Positions 19,700-30,422 of a stretch of 64,000 nt of DNA are shown piece by piece (position 1 is the first letter of the stretch; the number at the start of each line of letters is the position of its first letter). Made by a program: the position numbers and the translations under genes. The notes beneath the pieces are model-generated. The model saw only the letters and a program-made list of their open reading frames with translations. It searched no databases and was not told the origin of the DNA. The stretch is from Pseudomonas jessenii (lineage in GTDB: Bacteria > Pseudomonadota > Gammaproteobacteria > Pseudomonadales > Pseudomonadaceae): positions 248,001 through 312,000 of the forward strand of contig NZ_NIWT01000002.1 of the NCBI RefSeq assembly GCF_002236115.1. Direction: 5' to 3'.

Positions 19700-20413
19700 T
19701 CAGCTGCCTTTGACTGGCTTGCCGTTGACCGTGCCGTCCAGGAGCATGATGTTGTATTCCTTGCCGTCGGTTTCGACCTGTTGCAGGCGGACCAGCAGGT
19801 AGTCCCAATCCTTGGCGAACCACAGCACGGTGATGCGCTTGCTTTGCGTCGGATCGCGTACGCGCTCGACCTTGATCGCATCGATCTGGCCAGCCTTGGT
19901 GTCGACTTTTTCCGAGCCCAGCACACGGAAGTCATAGGTATCGACTTCGCCATCATCGACAACCTGATAGCTCATGCTCTTTTTGCCGGCAGCCACGTCA
20001 TGTTGCAGCGCCAGTTGATAGGTGGATTTGTCGACCATGCCGCGGTTCAGCGGAATATCGACCGCGTCACCACGATCGGTGCCGGTGACCTTTTTCGCGG
20101 CCCAGTCGAAATCCAGGTCGGCTTTCTTGGCTTTGCCCAGGCCGCCACGCTCGAAGTGGTAGGACTGGGGCAGCAAGGTATCCTTGTCCACGGTCAGGGT
20201 GCTTTCTTCGGACAGGCTGGCGATCATCATCGAAGCCTTGAAGCTGAGCTTCCAGACGCCGTTGGCTTCCTTGGTCAGGCTGCGCTCGGCAGTGCCACTC
20301 ATGGGCAGCTGTTTCCAGTCGGCGGTGTAGCTGGCGGAGAAAGGTTGAAGGTCTGCCGCCTGGGCGAAGGGCAAGGCGAGCAGAGCGCAAGCGAAGAGCA
20401 GGGCGCGACGCAT
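19700..20413 (-). CDS. DUF3108 domain periplasmic protein
   Basis: A 237-residue exported protein with signal peptide MRRALLFACALLALPFAQAAD (cleavage about residue 20). The body matches the DUF3108 family: PFSASYTADWKQLPMSGTAERSL, then LSFKASMMIASLSEES, and LLPQSYHFERGG. Its function is unknown. It starts 8 bases after purN and runs the same way, so it is probably the last gene of a purM-purN-DUF3108 operon, an arrangement also recalled from P. aeruginosa. Confidence 0.88.
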   Translation of the reverse strand: MRRALLFACALLALPFAQAADLQPFSASYTADWKQLPMSGTAERSLTKEANGVWKLSFKASMMIASLSEESTLTVDKDTLLPQSYHFERGGLGKAKKADLDFDWAAKKVTGTDRGDAVDIPLNRGMVDKSTYQLALQHDVAAGKKSMSYQVVDDGEVDTYDFRVLGSEKVDTKAGQIDAIKVERVRDPTQSKRITVLWFAKDWDYLLVRLQQVETDGKEYNIMLLDGTVNGKPVKGS

Positions 20414-20421
20414 AAAATCTC

Positions 20422-21072
20422 CTAGTTTCGAATCAAGTGGCCGCTGGCCGCGAGTAACTGTCCATCCAGTAAAGCACCTTGCTCGCCGAGGGCTAGACGA
20501 CCTTCGGCAAACCAGCGTACGGCCATCGGGTAGATCAGGTGTTCCTGAACATGGACCCGCTGCGCCAGACTCTGCGGCGAATCCTGTAACTCTACCGGTA
20601 TTACAGCTTGTACGACCAGTGGTCCGCCATCGAGTTCCTCGGTGACGAAGTGCACGGAGCAGCCGTGCTCGGTGTCGCCAGCCTCCAGCGCACGCTCATG
20701 GGTGTGTAACCCTTTGTGTTTGGGTAGCAGCGAGGGATGGATATTGAGCAGGCGCCCCTGATAGTGGCGTACGAAACCAGCGCTGAGAATGCGCATGAAT
20801 CCGGCGAGTACCACGAGTTTGGGATTGAAGGCGTCGATCAGTTCGATCAGCGCGGCGTCGAAGGCCTCGCGACCTTCGAAAGCCTTGTGATCCAGGGCGC
20901 GGGTGTCGATACCCGCGTCCCTGGCGCGTTGCAGGCCGTAGGCGTCGGCGCGGTTGGAAATCACCGCAGCGATGCGGACCGAGCTGTCGCCGGTCCGCGT
21001 GCTGTCGATCAGGGCCTGCAAGTTACTGCCGGTGCCGGACAACAGCACCACGACATCACAGGTCTTAGGCAT
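20422..21072 (-). CDS. purN: Phosphoribosylglycinamide formyltransferase
   Basis: Third step of purine synthesis: transfers formyl from 10-formyl-THF to GAR. The family motifs are VLLSGTGSNLQALID at the N-terminus, catalytic NIHPSLLPKHKGLHTHERAL with the His, and HFVTEELDGGPLV with the Asp. Length is 216. Its ATG shares one base with the purM stop (TGATG), so the two consecutive-pathway enzymes are coupled. Confidence 0.97.
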   Translation of the reverse strand: MPKTCDVVVLLSGTGSNLQALIDSTRTGDSSVRIAAVISNRADAYGLQRARDAGIDTRALDHKAFEGREAFDAALIELIDAFNPKLVVLAGFMRILSAGFVRHYQGRLLNIHPSLLPKHKGLHTHERALEAGDTEHGCSVHFVTEELDGGPLVVQAVIPVELQDSPQSLAQRVHVQEHLIYPMAVRWFAEGRLALGEQGALLDGQLLAASGHLIRN

Positions 21073-22130
21073 CAGTGAGCCTTGAGGTTCTTCAGTTCAA
21101 CCTGAGCTGCGCCTTCGGCAGCGGTGGAGATCTGGCCGATGACCCAAGGCTGCTCGCCCGCTTCGCGCAGAACGTTCAGGGCGGCTTCAACGTGCTCCTG
21201 AGCCACGCAGATGACCATGCCCACGCCGCAGTTCAGCACGCGGTGCATTTCGTTCTCGTCAACGTTGCCTTTCTCTTGCAGCCAGTCGAACACTGCCGGG
21301 CGGTTCCAGCTTGCCACGTCAACCACGGCTTGAGCGCCTTTTGGCAGAACGCGCGGGATGTTGTCCAGCAGACCGCCGCCAGTGATGTGGGCCATGGCTT
21401 TGACAGCGCCGGTTTCCTTGATCAGCTTGAGCAGCGGCTTCACGTAGATACGGGTCGGGGCCATCAGCAGGTCGGTCAGCGGCTTGCCGTCGAGCTGGAT
21501 GTTCTCGATGTCGGCGCCGGATACTTCGATGATCTTGCGGATCAGCGAGTAGCCGTTGGAGTGCGGGCCGGAAGACGGCAGGGCGAGCAGGGCATCGCCG
21601 GCAGCAACCTTGGAACCGTCGATGATTTCGGATTTTTCCACGACGCCGACGCAGAAACCGGCCAGGTCGTAGTCTTCACCTTCGTACATGCCCGGCATTT
21701 CAGCGGTTTCGCCGCCAACCAGCGAGCAGCCCGACAGTTCGCAGCCTGCGCCGATGCCGGTCACAACCTGGGCAGCGGTGTCGACGTTCAGTTTGCCGGT
21801 AGCGTAGTAGTCCAGGAAGAACAGCGGCTCGGCGCCGCACACCACCAGGTCGTTGACGCACATGGCAACCAGGTCGATGCCGATGCTGTCGTGCTTGTTC
21901 AGATTCAGTGCCAGGCGCAGCTTGGTGCCGACGCCGTCAGTACCGGAAACCAGCACAGGCTGCTTGTAGCCGGCCGGGATTTCGCAGAGGGCGCCGAAAC
22001 CGCCCAGGCCGCCCATGACTTCCGGGCGCGCAGTGCGCTTGGCGACGCTCTTGATGCGTTCGACCAATGCTTCACCGGCGTCGATGTCTACACCGGCGTC
22101 CTTGTAGCTCAGGGAGGGTTGCTTGCTCAT
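21072..22130 (-). CDS. purM: Phosphoribosylformylglycinamidine cyclo-ligase
   Basis: AIR synthetase, fifth step of purine synthesis, ATP-dependent ring closure of FGAM. The start [19 protein letters not shown] at 22130 gives 352 residues, the family length; the frame extends further upstream but without homology. Motifs: [36 protein letters not shown] and [15 protein letters not shown]. It is the first gene of the operon with purN and diverges from the DUF2066 gene. Confidence 0.97.
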   Translation of the reverse strand: MSKQPSLSYKDAGVDIDAGEALVERIKSVAKRTARPEVMGGLGGFGALCEIPAGYKQPVLVSGTDGVGTKLRLALNLNKHDSIGIDLVAMCVNDLVVCGAEPLFFLDYYATGKLNVDTAAQVVTGIGAGCELSGCSLVGGETAEMPGMYEGEDYDLAGFCVGVVEKSEIIDGSKVAAGDALLALPSSGPHSNGYSLIRKIIEVSGADIENIQLDGKPLTDLLMAPTRIYVKPLLKLIKETGAVKAMAHITGGGLLDNIPRVLPKGAQAVVDVASWNRPAVFDWLQEKGNVDENEMHRVLNCGVGMVICVAQEHVEAALNVLREAGEQPWVIGQISTAAEGAAQVELKNLKAH

Positions 22131-22514
22131 GATCCAGGCCTTTAGGGGGGGGATTTCTGGGTAACGACCGAGTCCATCGGGACCGCCGAAACAGGCGAAG
22201 GCGAGGGCCATGCACGAATTTCAGGGTGCCCGGCTGTTGCCGGTCTGCGAAGGCGCGCGATTTTATCAGGCTTGAGCCGCAGCGGCCATCCTCAGGCCGA
22301 CAGCAGGGCCATATCCGTTCAAAAAAACCGTTAATGCGCGGTGTCGGTGGCATCCTGCATGGCTGTATAAGGTATCGCATTAACCGTCTATCGTTATGAC
22401 AGTGCGAAAACTTACCCGGAACGTGTGAATGTTTTGCGTCGGGCAACGGTCACAGTCTTGCTCGATCGTCTTCATGCGGTCTGTTCCAGCCGCTCTTGTC
22501 GTCAGGAATCCTCC
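22131..22514. promoter_or_regulatory. Divergent intergenic region between purM and DUF2066 gene
   Basis: This 384-base gap should hold promoters for both directions. A purine-type operator (ACGCAAACGTTTGCGT-like) is not visible, in line with Pseudomonas generally lacking the enteric PurR system. AT-rich stretches at about 22318-22338 and 22365-22400 are the likeliest promoter zones. I see no further gene. Confidence 0.4.
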
Positions 22515-23573
22515 ATGCGTTTTTGTAAATTCTTGCTTGTGAGTTGTTTGTCAGTGGTCAGCCTGGTCAGTCAAGCCGAAACCGTCAAAGGCCTTTACCT
22601 GGTGCGCGAGCCGGTGAATGGTCAGTCGCCCGAGGAGCGCGACCAGGCGACTCAGCGTGCGTTGGACACGTTGGTACTGCGCCTGACCGGCGACCCCAAG
22701 GCCGCCCAAAGTCCGGGGTTGGCAGCGATTCGCAAAGACCCGCAACAGATCATCAGCCAATACGGCTTTGAGGCCGGGCCCCCGGAAGTCCTGAAGGTCG
22801 ATTTCGATCCGGGTACCACCGAGCAGGCCTTGCGCCGCGCCGGCCTGGCCATGTGGGGGGCCAATCGGCCGTCGATCCTCGGCTGGTGGTTGAATGATTC
22901 CACCGAGGGTTCAAGCCTGGTGGGCGACGGCCAGGCCAGCGCGGCGCCGCTGCGTCGGGCTGCCCAGCATCGGGGCTTGCCATTGCGCTTGCCATTGGCG
23001 GATCTGAACGAACAGATCGTCGCAACCGCGCCGAACCTGGAGGGCGCAGATCCCGCACCTTTGCATGCGGCATCGGAACGCTACAATGCCGACGCCCTGC
23101 TTGCCGTACACGCCATGGAAGAGGGCGGGCAATGGCAAGCCAAGTGGCAATTGTGGCTGGGGGATAAAAAAGAGGCCGGCAGTGTGCAGGGCGCCGATCA
23201 GGCCGCCGTGGCCGATGCGGTAATGCTGGCGGTCAACGAGCGCCTGGCGCCGCGGTTTGTCGCCAGGCCGGGTGCTTCGAGCGAGCAATTGCTGGAAGTG
23301 CAAGGCATGAATCTTGAGCGCTACGCGTCGCTCGGACGATTGCTGGAACCGTTTGGCGGGCGTGTGCGCAGTGTCGACGGTGACCGGATTCTTTATCGGG
23401 TCAATGGCAGCGTCGATCAGTTGCGTGCGCAACTGTCGCTGGCGAGACTGCAGGAGGCGCCGGCGGGTCAGGCTCCGGTCCCGGCCCCGGTAGCGCCCGT
23501 TCAGCCAACCACCGGCAGCCCGGTGCCAGCCGCCGCGCCGGCCCCGATCCCGCAGCTACGTTTTCGCTGGTAG
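22515..23573 (+). CDS. DUF2066 domain exported protein
   Basis: A 352-residue protein with signal peptide MRFCKFLLVSCLSVVSLVSQAE; the Met at 22515 was chosen because it begins the signal peptide and follows AGGAA. The body fits DUF2066 (LYLVREPVNGQSPEERDQATQRALDTL near the N-terminus). The tail from about 310 is Pro/Ala-rich low complexity. Its function is unknown; it is probably periplasmic or envelope-associated. It heads a run with the PerM permease and hda, as recalled for P. aeruginosa PA0946-PA0948. Confidence 0.85.
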   Translation: MRFCKFLLVSCLSVVSLVSQAETVKGLYLVREPVNGQSPEERDQATQRALDTLVLRLTGDPKAAQSPGLAAIRKDPQQIISQYGFEAGPPEVLKVDFDPGTTEQALRRAGLAMWGANRPSILGWWLNDSTEGSSLVGDGQASAAPLRRAAQHRGLPLRLPLADLNEQIVATAPNLEGADPAPLHAASERYNADALLAVHAMEEGGQWQAKWQLWLGDKKEAGSVQGADQAAVADAVMLAVNERLAPRFVARPGASSEQLLEVQGMNLERYASLGRLLEPFGGRVRSVDGDRILYRVNGSVDQLRAQLSLARLQEAPAGQAPVPAPVAPVQPTTGSPVPAAAPAPIPQLRFRW

Positions 23574-23609
23574 TTTTTCTTTCTTTATATAGAAGCAATG
23601 GAGTGGTTC

Positions 23610-24683
23610 ATGGCCGATACGCGGCGTTGGTTCTGGCTCGGCGGGGTGGTCCTGCTGTGTGTGTTTGTCTGGTTGTTGCATCCGATCCTGACGCCGTTCC
23701 TGGTGGCGCTGCTGTTGGCCTACCTGTTCGACCCGCTGGTGGATCGGCTGGAGAAGGCAGGCCTGTCCAGAACCTGGGGTGTCGTGGCGGTGTTTACCCT
23801 GTTTACATTGATCTTCACCGCGCTGCTGCTGGTGTTGGTGCCCTTGCTCGCCAGGCAGTTGTTTCGTTTGTATGAGCTGGCCCCGCAAATGCTCGACTGG
23901 CTGCAGCACACGGCGTTGCCCTGGGCGCAATCGAAGTTCGGCCTGTCGGACGGTTTCTGGAAGTTTGACAAGCTCAAGGCCGCCATCAGCGAGCATATGA
24001 GTCAGACCACTGATGTTGTCGGTGTGGTGCTGAGTCATGCCACGGCCTCGGGACTGGCGTTGATCGGCTGGCTGGCGAACCTGGTGTTGATTCCGGTGGT
24101 GAGCTTCTACTTGTTGCGGGATTGGGACCTGATGATGGCCAAGGTCCGCAGCCTGCTGCCCCGTGATCGTGAAGCGCGCGCGGTGTCGCTGGCGGGTGAA
24201 TGCCATGAAGTGCTCGGAGCGTTCGTGCGCGGACAGTTGCTGGTGATGGTGGCCTTGGGTGTGATCTATGCAGCCGGCCTGATGCTGGTCGGGTTGGAAC
24301 TGGGTCTGCTGATTGGCCTGATTGCCGGTCTGGCGGCGATCGTGCCGTACATGGGGTTTATCATCGGCATTGGCGCGGCGCTGCTTGCGGGGCTGTTCCA
24401 GTTCGGTGGTGATCTTTATCCAATGCTCGGAATTGTCGCGGTGTTCATGGTCGGCCAGGCGCTGGAGGGTATGGTGCTGACGCCGTTGCTGGTCGGTGAC
24501 CGGATTGGTCTGCACCCGGTGGCGGTGATTTTCTCGATCCTGGCCGGTGGTGAACTGTTTGGCTTTACCGGTGTGCTGCTGGCATTGCCGGTCGCTGCGG
24601 TGATCATGGTGCTGGTGCGCCATGTGCATGATTTGTATAAGGATTCTGATATCTACGGGAGGGCCGACGAGCCGCAGGTGTAA
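23610..24683 (+). CDS. AI-2E / PerM family permease
   Basis: A 357-residue membrane protein with about eight hydrophobic segments and the AI-2E exporter family pattern: HPILTPFLVALLLAYLFDPLVDRLE near the N-terminus, LIPVVSFYLLRDWD, and AIVPYMGFIIG followed by GQALEGMVLTPLLVGDRIGLHP. Substrates of most members are unknown. I prefer the Met at 23610 (MADTRRWFW), because GGAG lies 6 bases before it, over the ATG at 23598. It lies 36 bases after the DUF2066 gene. Confidence 0.9.
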   Translation: MADTRRWFWLGGVVLLCVFVWLLHPILTPFLVALLLAYLFDPLVDRLEKAGLSRTWGVVAVFTLFTLIFTALLLVLVPLLARQLFRLYELAPQMLDWLQHTALPWAQSKFGLSDGFWKFDKLKAAISEHMSQTTDVVGVVLSHATASGLALIGWLANLVLIPVVSFYLLRDWDLMMAKVRSLLPRDREARAVSLAGECHEVLGAFVRGQLLVMVALGVIYAAGLMLVGLELGLLIGLIAGLAAIVPYMGFIIGIGAALLAGLFQFGGDLYPMLGIVAVFMVGQALEGMVLTPLLVGDRIGLHPVAVIFSILAGGELFGFTGVLLALPVAAVIMVLVRHVHDLYKDSDIYGRADEPQV

Positions 24684-24913
24684 GGGCCGGCGATAGCCGA
24701 TGGCGGGCTGCCCGGGTTCGTACCGGATCAGCCTGCCGGCGTCGCCCGACTGTCACATGCACCGCCAAAGAATCTGTCACAAAACCAATGCATTAACGCA
24801 AACCTTTGATTTTGCTTGTGGTCTGTCGCATTGTGCGGTCCGCTTCACGGGTATAAACTTCGCAAACTTTACACAGAGGCCACTAACGGTTCCTTTGGAA
24901 CTGTTCAGTCAGC

Positions 24914-25618
24914 ATGAAACCGATTCAGCTGCCCCTAGGTGTGCGTCTGCGTGACGACGCCACCTTTATCAACTACTACCCAGGCGCCAATGCCGCTGCA
25001 CTCGGCTATGTCGAGCGGCTGTGCGAAGCCGACGCCGGCTGGACCGAAAGCCTGATCTACCTTTGGGGCAAGGACGGGGTAGGGCGTACGCACCTGTTGC
25101 AGGCCGCCTGCCTGCGCTTCGAGCAATTGGGCGAGCCGGCGGTGTATCTGCCGTTGGCCGAGCTGCTCGATCGCGGCATTGAAATCCTCGACAACCTCGA
25201 ACAGTACGAGCTGGTCTGCCTGGATGATTTGCAGGTGGTCGCCGGACGAGCAGATTGGGAAGAGGCGCTGTTTCATCTGTTCAATCGCTTGCGCGACAGC
25301 GGTCGGCGCTTGCTGATTGCCGCGTCGACATCCCCTCGGGAGCTGCCGGTGAAGCTGGCGGATCTCAAATCCCGCCTGACCCTGGCCTTGATCTTCCAGA
25401 TGCGTCCGCTGTCCGATGAGGACAAACTGCGTGCCCTGCAATTGCGCGCATCCCGTCGCGGTCTGCATCTGACCGATGAAGTCGGGCATTTCATTCTGAC
25501 TCGCGGTACCCGCAGCATGAGTGCGCTGTTCGAGTTGCTCGAGCGCCTCGACCAAGCCTCCCTCCAGGCTCAGCGCAAGCTGACAATCCCGTTTTTGAAA
25601 GAAACCCTCGGCTGGTAA
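24914..25618 (+). CDS. hda: DnaA regulatory inactivator Hda
   Basis: AAA+ DnaA homologue that, with the sliding clamp, stimulates ATP-DnaA hydrolysis and limits re-initiation. The N-terminal clamp-binding motif QLPLGV starts at residue 5. The Walker-A-like WGKDGVGRTHLLQAA has Arg in place of the usual Lys, as in Hda of E. coli. Walker B is LVCLDDLQVV, and sensor 2 lies near GTRSMSALFELLERLD. The length of 234 matches the family. The 230-base upstream gap should hold its own promoter. Confidence 0.95.
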   Translation: MKPIQLPLGVRLRDDATFINYYPGANAAALGYVERLCEADAGWTESLIYLWGKDGVGRTHLLQAACLRFEQLGEPAVYLPLAELLDRGIEILDNLEQYELVCLDDLQVVAGRADWEEALFHLFNRLRDSGRRLLIAASTSPRELPVKLADLKSRLTLALIFQMRPLSDEDKLRALQLRASRRGLHLTDEVGHFILTRGTRSMSALFELLERLDQASLQAQRKLTIPFLKETLGW

Positions 25619-25840
25619 ACCCGCTGAAACCGGGGCGTTTAGCCGTTTCGGCATATTTCAGGCGCCAGAAATCCCGCTTTCCTGCAAGGTTGCAGGCCGC
25701 GTGTGTGTTTAAAATGGGCTTAAGCGCTTAGATGTAAACGAGAAACGGATAAGTCACAAAAAGATCGATTGAATTTGCAAATGAGGTTGATAGCGGGCAT
25801 AGTCTCGGCTTCTTTACAACTTTCAGCCACGGTCGTGCCC

Positions 25841-26473
25841 ATGCTAAATCGCTTCGCACCCCTCGTGCCTCTCGCACTCGTTACCCTGTTGTTCGGTTGC
25901 GCTGCCCACACTCCAGTGGCCCAGCAAGCTCCGCAACAACAGGTTCAAAACTCGGTCACCGCCCAGTCTTCCGCTCTCTTTCAGGAAGAGCTGGCTACCG
26001 AAAAAGAACTCGCAGACTTCGCTGGCGGCAAGTCCTACCAGCTTCCGGTCCTGGCCGACAGCATCCTCGAACGTGGCATGTCCCTGATCGGTACCCGCTA
26101 CCGTTTCGGCGGTACTTCTGAAGCCGGCTTCGATTGCAGTGGTTTCATCGGTTACCTGTTCCGCGAAGAAGCGGGCATGAACCTGCCGCGCTCCACCCGC
26201 GAAATGATCAACGTGGACGCTCCGCTGGTCTCGCGCAGCAAGCTTGAGCCGGGCGACCTGCTGTTCTTCGCAACCAACGGTCGTCGTGGTCGCGTCAGTC
26301 ACGCCGGGATCTACCTGGGTGACAATCAGTTCATCCACTCCAGCAGCCGCCGCAGCGGCGGTGTGCGCATCGATAGCCTGGGCGACAGCTACTGGAGCAA
26401 GACCTTCATCGAAGCCAAGCGCGCCCTGGCAATGGCACCTAACGCGTCGCCAATCGTCACTGCACGCAAATAA
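25841..26473 (+). CDS. NlpC/P60 family lipoprotein peptidase (first)
   Basis: A 210-residue predicted murein endopeptidase. The signal peptide MLNRFAPLVPLALVTLLFGC has a lipobox with the acylated Cys at 20; the Met at 25841 was chosen for this, over an upstream in-frame start at 25769. The catalytic Cys lies in GFDCSGFIGYLF and the His in GRVSHAGIYLG, with a third polar residue in FIHSSSR. It probably trims peptide crosslinks in the envelope. A strong terminator separates it from a second, related gene. Confidence 0.9.
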   Translation: MLNRFAPLVPLALVTLLFGCAAHTPVAQQAPQQQVQNSVTAQSSALFQEELATEKELADFAGGKSYQLPVLADSILERGMSLIGTRYRFGGTSEAGFDCSGFIGYLFREEAGMNLPRSTREMINVDAPLVSRSKLEPGDLLFFATNGRRGRVSHAGIYLGDNQFIHSSSRRSGGVRIDSLGDSYWSKTFIEAKRALAMAPNASPIVTARK

Positions 26474-26555
26474 GCGGACAATTTGTAAGGCGAACTTAAA
26501 GTCTTACTTGAAGTTTGTCGTGTAGCCGCTAGAATCTTGATCTACAAATGATGGC

Positions 26556-26590
26556 AAACCGCCTGCGTCCCACGCAGGCGGTTTTCTTTT
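26556..26590 (+). terminator. Rho-independent terminator between the two NlpC/P60 genes
   Basis: AAACCGCCTGCGT (26556-26568) pairs with ACGCAGGCGGTTT (26572-26584) around a CCC loop, then a T-rich tract. Confidence 0.93.
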
Positions 26591-26638
26591 CTGCGCTCCC
26601 CGCAGAAAAAGCCGCAGCCAGATCAGGATGTTCTGCTT

Positions 26639-27175
26639 ATGACGACGTCGGCCCGCCTCGCAATCATGTTCTTCGCAGCGCTGCTCAGTGCCTGCGCCAG
26701 CCGCACACCGCCTCCTGCGCCGGTGGTTCGCGCTCCCATCGTATTTGGTTCCTCACAAGCTTTTTCGCCCGAAGCGGAAGACGTGCTGTTTCGCGCGCTC
26801 GGTCTGGTGGGCACGCCTTATCGCTGGGGCGGCAATACGCCGGATTCCGGATTTGATTGCAGCGGCCTGATCGCTTATGTGTACCGCGATGTCGCCGGTA
26901 TTGCCTTGCCGCGTACCACGCGCGAGATGATCTCCATGCAAGCGGCGAATGTGGGCAAGGACGGCTTGCAGACCGGCGACCTGCTTTTCTTTGCCACCAA
27001 TGGCGGTTCCCAGGTCAGTCATGCTGGCATCTATGTGGGAGAGGGGCGTTTCGTCCATGCGCCGGCCACCGGCGGCACCGTGAAGCTCGACAGCCTGTCC
27101 AAGGCGTATTGGCAAAAAGCTTACCTGAGCGCCAAGCGTGTTCTGCAGCCTGAACATTTGGCGCGCAATCCATAA
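26639..27175 (+). CDS. NlpC/P60 family lipoprotein peptidase (second)
   Basis: A 178-residue paralogue of the preceding gene. The lipoprotein signal MTTSARLAIMFFAALLSAC places the acylated Cys at 19, then comes a Pro-rich linker. Catalytic Cys in GFDCSGLIAYVY, His in SQVSHAGIYVG, third His in FVHAPATGG. Same likely role: cutting gamma-D-Glu-diaminopimelate-type bonds. It is followed after 18 bases by an O-methyltransferase gene. Confidence 0.9.
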   Translation: MTTSARLAIMFFAALLSACASRTPPPAPVVRAPIVFGSSQAFSPEAEDVLFRALGLVGTPYRWGGNTPDSGFDCSGLIAYVYRDVAGIALPRTTREMISMQAANVGKDGLQTGDLLFFATNGGSQVSHAGIYVGEGRFVHAPATGGTVKLDSLSKAYWQKAYLSAKRVLQPEHLARNP

Positions 27176-27193
27176 CCTCCGGAGCTGGTGGTC

Positions 27194-27847
27194 ATGACTG
27201 CTCGCACGCTCAATCTCGACGACGCCCTGTACCAATACCTGCTCGATGTTTCCCTGCGCGAAACGCCTCTGCTCAAGCGCTTGCGCGATGAGACCCAGGC
27301 GCTGCCGATGGCACGCTGGCAGGTGGCTCCTGAGCAGGGGCAGTTTCTTGCTTTGCTGGTGAAACTGACGGGGGCCAGGCGTTTGCTCGAAGTCGGCACC
27401 TTTACCGGTTACAGCGCACTGTGCATGGCGGCGGCATTGCCCGCTGAGGGTTCGCTGATTTGCTGTGATATCCCCGGCGACTACAACGCCACGGCCCTGC
27501 GTTACTGGCAGGAAGCCGGGCTGGCCGGACGCATCGATCTGCGTCTGGCACCTGCGCTGGAAACCCTCGGCAAGCTGGACCAGCCAGGCCAGTTCGATCT
27601 GATTTTCGTCGATGCCGACAAGGCCAACTACCCGGCTTATCTGGAGCACGCCCTGCGATTGCTGCGGGTCGGCGGGCTGGCGGTGTTCGATAACACGCTA
27701 TGGAGCGGGCGCGTGCTCGAGACCAGTCCCGAGAGCGCGGACACCCGGGCGATCCAGGCGCTCAACCGGGCGTTGAAGGACGATGCGCGGGTGGATCTGT
27801 CGTTGTTGCCGTTGGGGGATGGGTTGACTCTCTGCCGCAAACGCTGA
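27194..27847 (+). CDS. SAM-dependent O-methyltransferase (class I, metal-dependent)
   Basis: A 217-residue Rossmann methyltransferase of the catechol/caffeoyl-CoA O-methyltransferase type. The SAM site is LLEVGTFTGYSALCMA, and the metal-binding acidic residues lie in FDLIFVDADKANYPAYLE and VFDNTLWSGRV. The ATG at 27194 has GGAG 9 bases upstream; the GTG at 27188 is too close to it. The substrate is unknown. A REPIN follows immediately. Confidence 0.9.
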   Translation: MTARTLNLDDALYQYLLDVSLRETPLLKRLRDETQALPMARWQVAPEQGQFLALLVKLTGARRLLEVGTFTGYSALCMAAALPAEGSLICCDIPGDYNATALRYWQEAGLAGRIDLRLAPALETLGKLDQPGQFDLIFVDADKANYPAYLEHALRLLRVGGLAVFDNTLWSGRVLETSPESADTRAIQALNRALKDDARVDLSLLPLGDGLTLCRKR

Positions 27848-27857
27848 GCTGGAAATC

Positions 27858-27964
27858 CTGTGGGAGCGAGCTTGCTCCGGGCGGCGTTCCGACGATAGCG
27901 GTAGGTCAGTCAGCATCGATGTTGAATGTGCCGGCCTCATCGCGAGCAAGCTCGCTCCCACAGG
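27858..27964. repeat. REPIN with one degenerate arm
   Basis: The left arm GTGGGAGCGAGCTTGCTCCG departs from the core after GCTC. The right arm ATCGCGAGCAAGCTCGCTCC (about 27938-27957) is intact. It lies between convergent genes. Confidence 0.8.
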
Positions 27965-27988
27965 GTTCTGAGTTCATCCGGGATGGTG

Positions 27989-29302
<1,314 letters not shown>

Positions 29303-29368
29303 GCGGGTCTTCCCTATGAGTGCCTTGTTCTAATCATAGAGGCGCGTTGTCGTCCGATGGTTCAACCC

Positions 29369-29953
29369 TTAGCCACGTGCCTCCTTGAACAGCACTGCTA
29401 TGCCGGGGTGATAGTTGCCGGCTTCGTTGCGCAACTTGCGGTAGGCATAAGGGAAATACCAGGCAACGGCGCAGGTGTGTTCCTTTTGCAGGTCGTCGAC
29501 CATGTCCTGGAGTTCTTCCGGTGTGGCGCCCTGCTGAGCTTTTTGCGGGGCGACGAACAGGCAGCCGAGTTTCAGGTCGCTGGCGTGGCTCAGGCGCTTG
29601 GCATCGCTGGCGATGTCGAGCAGGGCCTGGGTCAGATTGAGGCTGTTGACCCGTGGCCAGCGCTGGCTGGTCTGGATGTAGGCGCGGGTTTCGGGTGAAG
29701 CCAGGAGCAGGTCGGCGCGGCTGTTGCGTTCGCCTTCTTCGGTCTGCTTGCGGGTGGGCGTCTGTTGCAGCGTGACCATCTCGGCCATCCAGGCGGCGGC
29801 AGACAGCAGTCCGAGGTTGGCCTTCTCGTCGTGCCAGTACGGTGTGTCGCCATCACCGCGGACGGCGTTGTAACGGTCGATGCATTCGAACCAGCGTTCG
29901 AGCACCGGGCGCAGGAATTCCAGCTTTGGATTGCTGATGATCATGCCTTGCAT
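29369..29953 (-). CDS. Conserved hypothetical protein
   Basis: A 194-residue soluble protein with no signal peptide or membrane segment. It contains WFECIDRYNAVRGDGDTPYWHDEKANLGLLSAAAW-type text near residues 20-55 and a Trp/Tyr-rich C-terminal part (AVAWYFPYAYRKLRNEAGNYHPGIAV). I do not recognise a named domain. A Met three codons inside (29944) is an alternative start. The gene runs away from the cob cluster and ends 66 bases before the PQQ-dehydrogenase-like gene. Confidence 0.7.
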   Translation of the reverse strand: MQGMIISNPKLEFLRPVLERWFECIDRYNAVRGDGDTPYWHDEKANLGLLSAAAWMAEMVTLQQTPTRKQTEEGERNSRADLLLASPETRAYIQTSQRWPRVNSLNLTQALLDIASDAKRLSHASDLKLGCLFVAPQKAQQGATPEELQDMVDDLQKEHTCAVAWYFPYAYRKLRNEAGNYHPGIAVLFKEARG

Positions 29954-30116
29954 GGGCTCACCCTTGTTGTTGTGTTGTGAGTTTGTGGCTCTTTGATATC
30001 ACTGCTGGGAGCGTGGCACAAGATTGACGTCAGTTTATTGATTGATGGCAGTTATTCGGTCGATGGCCTCCCGGCTTTAATTGACGCTCCACCCCCAACC
30101 CTCTAACCTTCGCGGC

Positions 30117-30336
30117 TTGTTTCAGGTGCTCTGTGGCTTGGGTCGACAGAGTGAAACAGGGAAGCCGGTGAGTGAGTCCTTCTGTTGGTCGAAGGCCCGC
30201 AATTCCGGCGCTGCCCCCGCAACGGTAAATGAGTGAAAACTGTGTGTGATGCCACTGTGTCGATTTGATGCGGGAAGGCGCACGGTCTGGCCCCGCGGCC
30301 ACTCATGAGCCCGGAGACCGGCCTGATTCATCCAGC
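30117..30336 (+). promoter_or_regulatory. Cobalamin riboswitch (AdoCbl aptamer)
   Basis: The conserved aptamer blocks are present in order: GAAACAGGGAAGCCGGTG at 30153-30170, AATTCCGGCGCTGCCCCCGC at about 30199-30218 followed by AACGGTAA, GGGAAGGCG near 30271, and the B12 box AGCCCGGAGACCGGCCT at 30308-30324. It precedes cobO and would shut down the cob operon when adenosylcobalamin is plentiful. Confidence 0.95.
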
Positions 30337-30380
30337 GGCATCACGGTGGGCGATGCCAGGCTTGTTGCCTTCTATTCTTG
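30337..30380 (+). promoter_or_regulatory. Probable expression platform of the cobalamin riboswitch
   Basis: Just after the B12 box, GGCATC (30337-30342) pairs with GATGCC (30352-30357). A short AGGC/GCCT hairpin follows, then a T-rich tract (about 30371-30380), 43 bases before cobO. It could act as a weak intrinsic terminator or be loop-pairing with the aptamer; inference from layout. Confidence 0.5.
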
Positions 30381-30422
30381 TGCCTGCCCGCCGTTATTCC
30401 TGCCTCAACGGAGAGCTCCCCC

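Noticed and set aside
23556..24629. A minus-strand open frame opposite the PerM-like permease
   Set aside because: His/Gln-rich antisense translation of a membrane-protein gene, a well-known artefact in GC-rich genomes.
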